Shown: piece after piece, positions 1 to 8,174 of the stretch
How the letters are laid out: each line of letters begins with the position of its first letter
How positions within the stretch are numbered: the stretch's first letter is position 1
Origin: Candidatus Nomurabacteria bacterium
GTDB taxonomy: Bacteria > Patescibacteriota > Minisyncoccia > Phycocordibacterales > UBA9973
Reading direction: 5' to 3'
Length of the DNA stretch: 9,557 nucleotides
Assembly (NCBI GenBank): GCA_026395935.1
Contig: JAPLXT010000053.1
Coordinates: 1 to 9,557, forward strand
The notes under the pieces: model-generated
What the model was told of the DNA's origin: nothing
Databases searched by the model: none
The model's input: the letters and a program-made list of their open reading frames with translations, nothing else
Program-made: the position numbers and the translations under genes

Positions 1-3000
1 AAGTGAATTCAAATCAAAAATAAAAAGTTCAAACAACGATGAAGAAAAGGAAAAATTAAAAGAACTTCTCTTAAATACAAAGCGTGAAATCGGGGACATC
101 GTTCTAGGTAAGGTTCTCAATGAAATAGCCTACCACCATTACGGACTCAAGTACGGAAGTTGTTTCGAAGCAAGTATCGGAGCTGAAGCTATCTATACTA
201 TATTTAAGAATCTTGATTTGGAAAAATTAAAAAATGAAACAGCCCTAATGATTCCAAAAGCTTCTACAATAGACAAGGAAAAGTTAGAGAAGAGAATGTC
301 CTTAATCCGCTCAATGATGCACTCAGGTATTCGTCCTGAATGGATGTTCCTCACTGTCATTCCCGTTATTCCTCCAGCACTTCGTCCGATGGTGGCTCTC
401 GATGGTGGACGTCACGCAACTTCAGACTTAAACGACCTCTATAGACGTGTCATAAATCGTAATAATCGTCTAAAGAAATTGAAAGAAATTGGCGCGCCAG
501 ATGTTATTCTTCGTAATGAAAAAAGAATCTTACAAGAAGCGGTAGACTCACTTATCGATAACTCAATCGCCAAGCAGAATGATTCTCAAGCTGTTTCTGC
601 TTCACAAAAGCGCGCACTTAAATCATTGTCAGATAACCTTAAATCAAAACAAGGTTTGTTCCGTCAAAATCTTCTCGGTAAGCGTGTGGACTATTCTGGA
701 CGTTCCGTTATTGTCGTTGGTCCTCAACTTAAACTCAATCAATGCGGTCTTCCAAAGCACATGGCGCTCGAGCTCTTCAAGCCTTTCGTAATTTCAAAAA
801 TACTTGAGACAGAGCTTGCCTTCAATATTCGCGGAGCTAATCGTCTAATAGAAGAAGGAGTACCTGAAGTTTGGGCTATTCTCGAAGAAGTGATTCGTGG
901 AAAATACGTTCTCCTAAACCGTGCTCCTACACTTCACAGACTAGGTATTCAAGCTTTTAATCCTATACTTATCGAAGGACATGCTATCCAAGTGCACCCT
1001 CTAGTCTGTGCTGGTTTCAACGCCGACTTCGATGGAGACCAGATGGCCGTCTACGTACCACTTTCTGATATGGCGCAAATGGAAGCTCGCGAATACATGG
1101 CTTCAAATAAAAATTTACTTAAACCTCAAGATGGTTCACCTATCGTCATGCCCAAGATGGATATTGTTCTCGGTTGTTATTGGATGACCAAGTCCGTAGA
1201 TGGAGAGCGTGGAGAAGGAATGGCCTTCTCAAATCCAAATCAAGCTATTACAGCTTTTGATTTAGGAGTAATTACTTTCCGTGCAAAGATTAAAGTTCTT
1301 GGTACAGAGAAGGCTCGTTACTCTCGTTTTGAAAATAAAGCTTTCGAAACTACAGTTGGAAGACTTTTCTTCAATACTATTTTCCCAGATGATTTCCCTT
1401 ACCTAAACGAAGAGATTACGATCAAACGCATGTCGCTACTTGTCGATGAACTTATAGTCCACTATGGTATCGATGCTACTCCAAAATTCTTGGATAAAAT
1501 TAAGGACTTTGGTTATCAATATGCTACTTACTCAGGAGTCACTTGGGGGATTGATAACGTGACTGTTCCTCCAGGCAAGAAAGCAATCGTTCTCAAGTTC
1601 CGTAAAGAAGAAGAACTTGTTCGTGATCAATTTGCTGAAGGACTTCTCTCTGAAGACGAACAATATCAAAAAGTTATCGAAATATGGGAACATGCTAAGA
1701 AAGAAATTGAAAAAGAAATTCCAGCTACACTTGACACAAAGGGTTCTACTTACGACCTTATTACTTCTGGAGCTCGTGGAAACATGGGATCCCTAGTGCA
1801 GATGTGTGGAATGAAAGGACTCATCGTAAATACTTCCGGAGCAACTCTCGACTTCCCAATTATTCCTTCATATATAGAAGGACTTTCACCACTTGAATAC
1901 TTCATTACAACTCACGGTTCACGTAAAGGTGCAGCCGACACGGCCCTAAACACTGCTAAAGCAGGTTATCTTACACGTAGACTAGTAGACGTCGCTCAAG
2001 ATGTCGTAGTTACTGAAGAAGACTGTGGAACGAAAAATGGTAAGAAAATTGTTGAAGTTGAAGGTGCTTTTGCTAAATACATTCATGGACGCGTATTGCT
2101 CGCCGATGTAAAAGGTCCTGATGGAGCAGTTGTCTTTAAGAAAGGTAAACTTATAATGAAAGAAGATGCAAGATTGATGGAAAAGATGGGAATAAAAGAA
2201 GCTCTAGTCCGTACTCCACTTTCTTGTGAGACGACCCACGGTATTTGCCGTATTTGTTATGGCTTAGATCTAGGACGAAATTGTATGATTGAGCTTGGTC
2301 AAGCTGTTGGTATTATCGCCGCTCAAGCCATCGGTGAACCAGGAACACAGCTTACACTTCGAACCTTCCATGCTGGTGGAGTCGCTACTGTGGATATTAC
2401 TACCGGTCTACCTCGTGTTGAAGAAATTTTCGAGAGACGTATTCCAAAGAATCCTGCAATCATTTCCGAGACAGAAGGTGAAGTTATCGATATAACAGAC
2501 AATGGTAAAGAGAAAACAATTAAAATTCTTTCAGATTCAAAAGCAGATGGTAAGAAGAATGAGATGGAGTACACAGTTGCCTTCCGTCGTCAGCCACTTG
2601 TAAAAGTTGGATCACATGTAATGAAAGGCGACCTCCTTACAGATGGGTCTGCTGATATTAATGAAATTGTGAAGTATGGTGGTAAGGAAATAGCAGAAGA
2701 TTATATCGTAGACGAGATCAACAAAGTTTATGATTTACAGAGTGCCTCAATCTCAAGAAAACATATTGAAATAATTATTCGTCAAATGTTCTCACGTAAA
2801 AGAATTAAAGATGCTGGAGATACTACATTCTCCCCTGGTGAGATTATTGAAACTATAGAATTAATAGAAGAAAATGACAGAGTAGTAAGTGAAGGTGGTA
2901 AAAAAGCCGAAGCAGCTACTATTGTTCTCGGTATTACTGAAGTTTCTCTTACTACTAAGAGTTGGCTCTCAGCAGCTTCATTCCAGAACACAAACCGCGT

Positions 3001-3154
3001 CTTGATAAATAATGCTATTCGTGGAGGAATTGATAATCTACGAGGACTCAAGGAAAATGTTATTATCGGTGGGCTTATACCTGCAGGTACTGGCTTTGGA
3101 GTAGTGCGTCCAAGTAAAGAGAAAGAAGAAGTGAATGAGGAAAGTGCTTCTTAA
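1..3154 (+). CDS. rpoC: DNA-directed RNA polymerase subunit beta' (5'-truncated by window edge)
   Basis: Large catalytic subunit of RNA polymerase. The reading frame is open from base 2 with no start codon needed, so the N-terminal part (including the first zinc site) lies outside; about 1050 codons are present. The catalytic loop NADFDGDQM, whose three Asp bind the catalytic Mg2+, is at 1019-1045. The bridge helix (GSRKGAADTALNTAKAGYL) lies near 1915-1975. Four Cys codons at 2024, 2225, 2246 and 2255 form the second zinc site (lone C, then CETTHGICRIC). The trigger-loop motif GEPGTQLTLRTFHAGG follows near 2330-2380 and runs straight into GLPRVEEIFE, so the large trigger-loop insertion of E. 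coli (SI3) is absent. A TTG at 218 is internal: conserved beta' sequence (GAEAIYTIFKNLDLEKL) continues upstream of it. The gene stops in TAA, 59 bp before dnaG on the same strand, after a hairpin. Identity is certain from the motifs. Confidence 0.98.
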   Translation, partial: SEFKSKIKSSNNDEEKEKLKELLLNTKREIGDIVLGKVLNEIAYHHYGLKYGSCFEASIGAEAIYTIFKNLDLEKLKNETALMIPKASTIDKEKLEKRMSLIRSMMHSGIRPEWMFLTVIPVIPPALRPMVALDGGRHATSDLNDLYRRVINRNNRLKKLKEIGAPDVILRNEKRILQEAVDSLIDNSIAKQNDSQAVSASQKRALKSLSDNLKSKQGLFRQNLLGKRVDYSGRSVIVVGPQLKLNQCGLPKHMALELFKPFVISKILETELAFNIRGANRLIEEGVPEVWAILEEVIRGKYVLLNRAPTLHRLGIQAFNPILIEGHAIQVHPLVCAGFNADFDGDQMAVYVPLSDMAQMEAREYMASNKNLLKPQDGSPIVMPKMDIVLGCYWMTKSVDGERGEGMAFSNPNQAITAFDLGVITFRAKIKVLGTEKARYSRFENKAFETTVGRLFFNTIFPDDFPYLNEEITIKRMSLLVDELIVHYGIDATPKFLDKIKDFGYQYATYSGVTWGIDNVTVPPGKKAIVLKFRKEEELVRDQFAEGLLSEDEQYQKVIEIWEHAKKEIEKEIPATLDTKGSTYDLITSGARGNMGSLVQMCGMKGLIVNTSGATLDFPIIPSYIEGLSPLEYFITTHGSRKGAADTALNTAKAGYLTRRLVDVAQDVVVTEEDCGTKNGKKIVEVEGAFAKYIHGRVLLADVKGPDGAVVFKKGKLIMKEDARLMEKMGIKEALVRTPLSCETTHGICRICYGLDLGRNCMIELGQAVGIIAAQAIGEPGTQLTLRTFHAGGVATVDITTGLPRVEEIFERRIPKNPAIISETEGEVIDITDNGKEKTIKILSDSKADGKKNEMEYTVAFRRQPLVKVGSHVMKGDLLTDGSADINEIVKYGGKEIAEDYIVDEINKVYDLQSASISRKHIEIIIRQMFSRKRIKDAGDTTFSPGEIIETIELIEENDRVVSEGGKKAEAATIVLGITEVSLTTKSWLSAASFQNTNRVLINNAIRGGIDNLRGLKENVIIGGLIPAGTGFGVVRPSKEKEEVNEESAS

Positions 3155-3160
3155 TAACAA

Positions 3161-3192
3161 TGCCAATCTGAAAGATTGCTTTCAGATTGGCA
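3161..3192 (+). other. Perfect 13-bp hairpin between rpoC and dnaG
   Basis: TGCCAATCTGAAA at 3161-3173 is the exact reverse complement of TTTCAGATTGGCA at 3180-3192, with a 6-nt loop (GATTGC). It starts 6 bp after the rpoC stop and ends 21 bp before the dnaG start. No T-run follows (the next bases are CGGGCGATAG), so it is not a standard intrinsic terminator. It could be a partial terminator, an RNA-processing site or a 3'-end stabiliser that sets different mRNA levels for rpoC and dnaG. The hairpin itself is directly visible; its function is inferred. Confidence 0.6.
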
Positions 3193-3213
3193 CGGGCGAT
3201 AGTTTAAAAAAAT

Positions 3214-5001
3214 ATGTCATCATCTTCTGTTGATAAAATAAAAGAAAGACTATCCATTGTCGACGTTATATCTTCCTATATACAAGTCGAACAATCAGGA
3301 AAGAATTTCAAAGCGAAGTGTCCTTTCCATAACGAGAAGACACCGTCCTTTTTCATATCACCAGACCGAGGTACATATTATTGTTTTGGCTGTGGCGAAA
3401 AAGGGGACATCTTTTCTTTCGTAGAGAAATTTGAAGGGACTGACTTTATGGGGGCGCTTAAACTCTTGGCCGAGCGTGCTGGAGTGATTATTGAATACAA
3501 TAGAAATGATAAAGAAAAAGATAAAAAGGAACTTTATTATGAAATTCTAGAAGAGGCCACAAAGTTCTTTGAAGTTAATTTTGAGACAAATCTTAGTGCG
3601 CGTGCGTACTTATTAGGTAGGGGCATGACGGATGCCAGCATCAAAACTTTTCGTATTGGTTATGTAAAAGACGAATGGAGATCTTTGTCTGATTATTTAA
3701 TTGGTAAAGGATACAGAAAGGAAGATATAGAAACAGTAGGCTTAATAAAGAAGAATGAAGGAAGCTTCTATGATCGATTCCGTTCGCGTATAATATTTCC
3801 AATAAGTGATTCTAGCGGCCGAGTTATAGCTTTCTCTGGAAGAATTTTTGGTAAGGAGGATGATAAAGAAGCCAAATATTTAAACTCTCCTGATACACCG
3901 CTTTTCAATAAATCAAATGTCCTCTTTGGTATAGACAAAGCAAAATCATCCATACGAACAAGAGGGTATAGTATAGTGGTTGAAGGCCAGATGGACTTGA
4001 TACTTTCTCACCAGATAGGATTTACAAACACTGTAGCAGTCTCAGGTACGGCTTTCACTGATAGTGTAGTAGATAACCCGCTTCGCCACGGCCAGAGCGA
4101 GGCGAGTGAGTCCAAGATTAATAATCTTGGTTTGATAAGGAGATTATCGCCTAATATAATTTTTGCTTATGATGGAGATGGTGCTGGGGTGAGGGCGGCA
4201 AGTCGTTCGGCGATGATAGCCTTATCGCTAGATATGCAAGTAAAAGTAGCAGCATTGCCAGAGAGCAAAGATCCTGCAGATATTATAAAAGAAGATGCTC
4301 CACTATGGAAAGATATTATTAAAAATGCTAAGGACATCATAACTTTCCACGTCGAAAGAATTTGCAATAATACAAATGATATAAGACAGCGTGGCAAACA
4401 AGTACGAGAAATTATTTTTCCATTTTTAGTGATGATTAAAAGTTCAATAGATAAATCTTCATATATTTCCATCATTCATTCCAAGACTGGAATACCGGCC
4501 AATGCAATTATAGAAGACTTTAATCTTTATGAGCGTAATTATCTTGTAAACAATAAAACAGAGAAAGAAATCAGTGATGTAAAGAAAAAGGAGGTAGTAT
4601 CACGTAGAGATGGATTAGAGAAGAGATTGTTCGGTATAATTTTCTGGCAAGAAAGAGAAGGATCAGGTATCGATATAAAGAAAATATATAAAGAATTGGA
4701 AGAACGGATAGGCGGAGAGGATTTTGCACGGATAACTACATCTTATGATCCGTTTAAAGAAGTTCTCGCATCTGAAGCAGAAATGTGGTATGGTAGCAGA
4801 ATAAAAGACCTTCCTCGTGATCTAGCCGAGATAATACTTAACCTAGAAGAGGAAATTTTGAATGAACGTTTAATTTTGTTATTAGATAAAATAAATGGAA
4901 ATAGTGGTGGAGATGTAAATTTTGACGGAGGTCCCCTGCTTATGGATTATCAGAGAATAGTCGAACGTATAGAAAAAATAAAGGGCCATAGGTTACAATA
5001 A
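3214..5001 (+). CDS. dnaG: DNA primase DnaG
   Basis: Makes RNA primers at the replication fork. The protein has 595 residues, close to the usual length of about 600. The N-terminal CHC2 zinc finger has ligands C36, H39, C57 and C60 (CPFH...CFGC) with the usual KTPSF segment between. The TOPRIM catalytic core follows: the metal-binding Glu is E257 in VVEGQMD and the DxD motif is D320-G-D322 in YDGDGAG. The C-terminal third (about 400-595) is the poorly conserved helicase-interaction region. The ATG at 3214 is chosen because the zinc-finger domain begins right after it, as in other primases; no Shine-Dalgarno sequence precedes it. Residues 285-300 are an extra GC-rich segment inside TOPRIM (separate entry). 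The gene ends in TAA, 4 bp before rpoD, so the two are surely co-transcribed, as in the classical dnaG-rpoD operon. Confidence 0.97.
   Translation: MSSSSVDKIKERLSIVDVISSYIQVEQSGKNFKAKCPFHNEKTPSFFISPDRGTYYCFGCGEKGDIFSFVEKFEGTDFMGALKLLAERAGVIIEYNRNDKEKDKKELYYEILEEATKFFEVNFETNLSARAYLLGRGMTDASIKTFRIGYVKDEWRSLSDYLIGKGYRKEDIETVGLIKKNEGSFYDRFRSRIIFPISDSSGRVIAFSGRIFGKEDDKEAKYLNSPDTPLFNKSNVLFGIDKAKSSIRTRGYSIVVEGQMDLILSHQIGFTNTVAVSGTAFTDSVVDNPLRHGQSEASESKINNLGLIRRLSPNIIFAYDGDGAGVRAASRSAMIALSLDMQVKVAALPESKDPADIIKEDAPLWKDIIKNAKDIITFHVERICNNTNDIRQRGKQVREIIFPFLVMIKSSIDKSSYISIIHSKTGIPANAIIEDFNLYERNYLVNNKTEKEISDVKKKEVVSRRDGLEKRLFGIIFWQEREGSGIDIKKIYKELEERIGGEDFARITTSYDPFKEVLASEAEMWYGSRIKDLPRDLAEIILNLEEEILNERLILLLDKINGNSGGDVNFDGGPLLMDYQRIVERIEKIKGHRLQ
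4066..4113 (+). other. GC-rich in-frame insertion within the TOPRIM domain of dnaG
   Basis: These 48 bp encode about 16 residues (VVDNPLRHGQSEASES, residues 285-300) between the conserved GTAFTDS and KINNLGLIRRLSPNI. Other primases join GT-x-x-T to the LL/LI-x-R helix with only a few residues, and removing the block leaves a normal-looking GTAFTDSKINNLGLIRR. The 39 bases 4075-4113 are about 69% G+C, against well under 40% in flanking dnaG, and use codons such as CGC, GGC, GAG and GCG that are uncommon nearby. It contains weak imperfect stems (for example CTTCGCC at 4081-4087 with GGCGAG at 4101-4106) and a GCGAG-GCGAG-TGAG repeat at 4097-4110. It behaves like a small palindromic or mini-repeat element inserted in a gene without breaking the frame. 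The exact borders could shift by a codon. The insertion is inferred from family comparison by memory. Confidence 0.5.
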
Positions 5002-5005
5002 TATT

Positions 5006-6349
5006 ATGATAAAAAAGATTAAAAAAATAAAAAAGGTAGTTTCCAAGAAAAAGAACATAAAAAAAGTTCTTAAGAAGGTAAAGAAGCACTCTCCTATGAA
5101 GAAGATTATTAAGAAGGTAGCTAATAAAAAGAAAATTTTGAAATCAAAAACAAAGATAAAGGCAAAAGTAAAAGCAAAGATAAAAACAAAAGTAGCTAAA
5201 GCCAAAGTTAAGGTTTCTAAAAAGAAAGCTCCAGTCAAACATATGTCTGCCGCTAAAAGAGAGCAAATGGAGAAAAAACAAAAAGATCAAGATGATAAAT
5301 CTTTTGAAATAATAGAAAAAGGCAAGAAGAGAGGTTTCGTAACTTATGATGAGATCATAAAAGAATTTCCAGATATAGAAAATAATATTTTATTCCTCGA
5401 TGATCTCTATGAGCGTTTTTCTGTTGCTGGTATTGATGTCCTTGAAGGAGGAAATTTACTCGATACAAGTGGAGATGTGGAGAAGCTAGCCCTCAAGTAT
5501 AGTAAAGATGCGAAGACTTATGATTCTATTCAGATGTATTTGAAAGAGATCGGTCAGTATCCTTTGATTGCTGCCAACGAAGAAAAAGATTTAGCAAAAA
5601 GAATTGAGAAAGGGGATATAGAAGCCAAGAATTTACTTGCTCGTGCGAACCTTCGTCTCGTAGTTTCAATTGCCAAGAAGTATGTTGGACGCAGTTCTGA
5701 CCTTACTTTGCTTGACTTAATTCAGGAGGGGAACTTGGGTCTATTTAAAGCCGTCGAGAAATTCGACTGGACTAAAGGTTACAAATTCTCAACTTATGCT
5801 ACTTGGTGGATTCGCCAATCTATTACTCGTGCTCTTGCCGATCAGTCACGTACGATTCGTATTCCTGTGCACATGGTAGAAACTATTTCCAAGTATAAAC
5901 AAGTATTCCGTCGTTTGTCTCAAGACCTTGGACGTGAACCACTTGTAGAAGAAATTGCAATGGAGATGAATTTAGAAGTAGAGAAGATTCACATTATAGA
6001 GCAGATTAATCAGGAGACAGTTTCACTGGAACAACCAATAGGCGACGATGATGACAAGTCTACAAGAGGGGAATTTATTCCAGATGACAAGATTCTTCGT
6101 CCAGATCAAGAGGCTTCTCGTAGAATTCTTTCTGACCAAGTCAAAGAAGTGCTTGAGACTCTTTCTCCTAAAGAAAGAAAGATTCTTGAACTTCGTTATG
6201 GATTGACCAATGGAGTCCAGCACACACTTGAGGAAGTGGGTCTTGAATTTGGCGTCACTCGTGAACGTATTCGTCAGATCGAAGCCAAAGTCCACGAAAA
6301 ACTCCGCAACAATGAAAAAATCGCCAGACTGAAGAATTATTTCGACTAA
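5006..6349 (+). CDS. rpoD: RNA polymerase primary sigma factor (sigma-70 family) with Lys-rich N-terminal extension
   Basis: Directs RNA polymerase to housekeeping promoters. The protein has 447 residues. Residues 1-80 are a basic tail with 38 Lys and no Asp or Glu; the first acidic residue is E86. A region 1.1-like segment follows (about 108-150, FVTYDEIIKEFPDIENN), then region 1.2 (DSIQMYLKEIGQYPL, about 174), and region 2 (about 213-290) with DLIQEGNLGLFKAVEKFDW and YATWWIRQSITRA, the -10 recognition and melting helices. Region 3 comes next, and region 4.2 ends the protein with the -35-binding helix-turn-helix TLEEVGLEFGVTRERIRQIE. The start at 5006 lies 4 bp after dnaG and has no clear Shine-Dalgarno sequence. 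Internal ATGs at 5096 and 5243 could give shorter forms, but the frame is open throughout the Lys-rich tract and Lys is encoded by both AAA and AAG. Downstream lie 82 bp of non-coding sequence. Confidence 0.97.
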   Translation: MIKKIKKIKKVVSKKKNIKKVLKKVKKHSPMKKIIKKVANKKKILKSKTKIKAKVKAKIKTKVAKAKVKVSKKKAPVKHMSAAKREQMEKKQKDQDDKSFEIIEKGKKRGFVTYDEIIKEFPDIENNILFLDDLYERFSVAGIDVLEGGNLLDTSGDVEKLALKYSKDAKTYDSIQMYLKEIGQYPLIAANEEKDLAKRIEKGDIEAKNLLARANLRLVVSIAKKYVGRSSDLTLLDLIQEGNLGLFKAVEKFDWTKGYKFSTYATWWIRQSITRALADQSRTIRIPVHMVETISKYKQVFRRLSQDLGREPLVEEIAMEMNLEVEKIHIIEQINQETVSLEQPIGDDDDKSTRGEFIPDDKILRPDQEASRRILSDQVKEVLETLSPKERKILELRYGLTNGVQHTLEEVGLEFGVTRERIRQIEAKVHEKLRNNEKIARLKNYFD

Positions 6350-6408
6350 AGTTCCCCCTAGGCTTTATTTAGGGTAAAGTAATTACCAATCTAACGCTAT
6401 CGCGCCAA

Positions 6409-6427
6409 AGTGGTAAAATGATATAAA
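6409..6427 (+). promoter_or_regulatory. Candidate extended -10 promoter for the zinc-ribbon gene
   Basis: The 82-bp gap after rpoD holds an extended -10-like TGGTAAAAT (hexamer TAAAAT at 6414-6419) and, overlapping it, TGATATAAA (hexamer TATAAA at 6422-6427). No good -35 is visible 16-18 bp upstream. If TAAAAT is used, transcription would start near 6426 and leave a leader of about 6 nt before the ATG at 6432, so the mRNA would be almost leaderless. Six-base inverted arms TTACCA (6383-6388) and TGGTAA (6411-6416) bracket the spacer and overlap the -10; this may be chance. The promoter is inferred from sequence only. Confidence 0.4.
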
Positions 6428-6431
6428 TAAA

Positions 6432-8129
6432 ATGGAAAGTGAAATAAAAAACTGTCAGAATTGTAAAAAAGACTTCACAATAGAGCCTGATGATTTTTTA
6501 TTTTATGAAAAGATGAAAGTCCCTCCACCAACATTCTGTCCGCATTGTCGTCTTGCTCGTCGCTTGATTTGGAAGAATGAGAGATCTCTATATAAAAGAA
6601 AATGCGATATGTGTCAGAAAAATATTATTGCCATGTATGATGAAAAGGCTATTTTTCCTGTATACTGTTCAGAATGTTACAAGAGTGATAAATGGGAAGC
6701 ATCTATATATGCTCAAGATTATGACTTTTCTAAATCATTTTTTAAACAGTGGCACGAACTAATGAACAAAGTTTCTAGGCAGTCATTATGGCAATTTGGT
6801 GACTCTATTAATTCTGAGTATGCTAATTTTATTTATTTTGTTAAGAATGTTTACTTAAGTTCATCTGTTTTGACTGGATCTGAATATGTTTATTTTTCTA
6901 ATAATATTGATAACTCGAAACAGATTATTGATTCATATAATTTAATTGATAATGAATTAATTTACGAAGGAATGGGTGGAACAAAAAATTATAATTGCCA
7001 ATATTGTTATTGGTCAGCAAATTGTATAGATTGTAATTTTATTTTAGATTGTAATAATTGCCAAGATTGTTTTGGTTGTGTAAATTTACAAAATAAAAGA
7101 TTTTGTTTCGAAAATATTCAACTTACTAAAGAAGATTATGCAGAAAAACTTAAATTATATAACATAGGTAGTTACAAATTTGTAAATAAATATATCGAAA
7201 AATTTCGTACTTTTTCATTAAACTTTCCAAGAAAATATGCAAGAACTATAAATTCATTTGATTCAACTGGAGACGAATTAAGAAATAATAAAAACACACT
7301 TGTTTCTTTCAATGTATATGATTCTGAAAACCTTAAATATACATATAGGTGTGTTCACGCAAAAGATTCTATGGACATATGTCATTCATATGCAGAGCAG
7401 GCATATGAGCACGCTTTTGCAGGCGCAGAAAATAGTCAAAATATTAAATTTGTTATTACAGGAGAAGCAGCTTTGAGTATGGTTGAGTATGTTGATGCTT
7501 GTAAATCATCATCAAATCTCTTCGGTTGCATCGGTCTTAAAAATAAACAATACTGCATTCTAAACAAGCAATATGCAAAAGAAGAATACGAAGAATTAAT
7601 TCCGAAAATAAAAGAGCAAATGAATGAAATGCCCTATGTAGATGCAAAAGGAAATGTATATAAATATGGAGAATTCTTCCCTTATGAACTCTGTCCATTT
7701 GGATATAATGAAGCAGTTATTAATGATCACTTCCCACTAACCAAAGAAGAAATAATAGAGAGAGGATATAAATACAAAGAAAAAATTGATAACAAATACA
7801 CCATCACACTCAAAGCAAATGATATACCAGATGATATAAAGGAGATAAATGAATCTATACTAAATGAAGTTATAGAATGTGAAGTCTCTGGTAAGGCCTT
7901 TAAAATAACTCCATTTGAACTTCAATTCTACAAAAGGATGAAAATACCTATTCCTAGACTTCATCCAGACGAGAGATATAAGAGACGCCTAGCATTGAGG
8001 AATCCTATGGTTCTATATCATCGTTCATGTATGAATGAAGGATGCACAAATAGTTTTGAGACTACATATGCACCAGATAGATCAGAGATAGTGTATTGTA
8101 AGGAATGTTATCAAAGAGAAGTATATTAA
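6432..8129 (+). CDS. Cys-rich protein with duplicated zinc-ribbon modules, function unknown (CPR-type conserved hypothetical)
   Basis: Function unknown. The protein has 565 residues, no signal peptide and no membrane segment, so it is probably cytosolic. The N-terminal module (residues 8-82) has four CxxC pairs: C8/C11, C36/C39, C58/C61 and C79/C82, enough for two zinc sites, with typical text DFLFYEKMKVPPPTFCPHC. The middle (about 189-216) has Cys at 189, 192, 198, 201, 207, 210, 213 and 216. This run ends in FGCVNLQNKRFCFEN-x-TKEDY, a pattern that recurs near the end of the middle region as FGCIGLKNKQYCILN-x-AKEEY; the regular spacing suggests stacked turns, perhaps a beta-helix. The C-terminal module (483-559) repeats the first: FELQFYKRMKIPIPRLHP aligns with FLFYEKMKVPPPTFCP, then C533, C538, C556 and C559. 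Three of the first four ligands are replaced there (C11 to S486, C36 to H511, C39 to E514). From memory, proteins with this module recur in CPR genomes. The gene has its own promoter and a strong terminator. Confidence 0.85.
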   Translation: MESEIKNCQNCKKDFTIEPDDFLFYEKMKVPPPTFCPHCRLARRLIWKNERSLYKRKCDMCQKNIIAMYDEKAIFPVYCSECYKSDKWEASIYAQDYDFSKSFFKQWHELMNKVSRQSLWQFGDSINSEYANFIYFVKNVYLSSSVLTGSEYVYFSNNIDNSKQIIDSYNLIDNELIYEGMGGTKNYNCQYCYWSANCIDCNFILDCNNCQDCFGCVNLQNKRFCFENIQLTKEDYAEKLKLYNIGSYKFVNKYIEKFRTFSLNFPRKYARTINSFDSTGDELRNNKNTLVSFNVYDSENLKYTYRCVHAKDSMDICHSYAEQAYEHAFAGAENSQNIKFVITGEAALSMVEYVDACKSSSNLFGCIGLKNKQYCILNKQYAKEEYEELIPKIKEQMNEMPYVDAKGNVYKYGEFFPYELCPFGYNEAVINDHFPLTKEEIIERGYKYKEKIDNKYTITLKANDIPDDIKEINESILNEVIECEVSGKAFKITPFELQFYKRMKIPIPRLHPDERYKRRLALRNPMVLYHRSCMNEGCTNSFETTYAPDRSEIVYCKECYQREVY

Positions 8130-8167
8130 AAAAGTTCCAGAAGCAAGGCTTCTGGAACTTTTTTAAT
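8125..8167. terminator. Bidirectional intrinsic terminator between convergent genes
   Basis: A perfect 20-bp stem, 8125-8144 paired with 8148-8167, closes on a 3-nt loop (AAG). Its core AGTTCCAGAAGC / GCTTCTGGAACT is flanked by a six-A run on the left and a six-T run on the right, so either strand gives a hairpin followed by U residues. It overlaps the stop codon of the + strand zinc-ribbon gene and lies 7 bp from the stop of the - strand DsbA-like gene, so it can end both transcripts. Confidence 0.92.
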
Positions 8168-8174
8168 TATAAGA

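Noticed and set aside
218..220. TTG at 218 as the start of rpoC
   Set aside because: Conserved beta' sequence continues upstream in the same frame to the window edge, so this TTG is an internal Leu codon.
2323..3051. Two minus-strand open frames within rpoC
   Set aside because: They lie fully inside conserved RpoC coding sequence and resemble no protein family; shadow frames.
3176..3203. Possible dnaG promoter (TTGCTT, 16 bp, GATAGT)
   Set aside because: Only about 3/6 and 4/6 matches to consensus and it overlaps the hairpin; its distance to the ATG fits the leaderless pattern, but the evidence is too thin for a feature.
4993..5238. Phe-rich open frame on the minus strand
   Set aside because: It is the antisense of the Lys-rich start of rpoD (AAA/AAG read backwards gives Phe/Leu); low complexity, no independent support.
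6351..6380. Small inverted repeat CCCTA...TAGGG after rpoD as a terminator
   Set aside because: The stem is only 5 bp with a 9-nt loop and no T-run follows; too weak to call.
6383..6416. TTACCA/TGGTAA inverted arms as an operator before the zinc-ribbon gene
   Set aside because: Six-base arms 22 bp apart in AT-rich DNA are expected by chance; mentioned only with the promoter.
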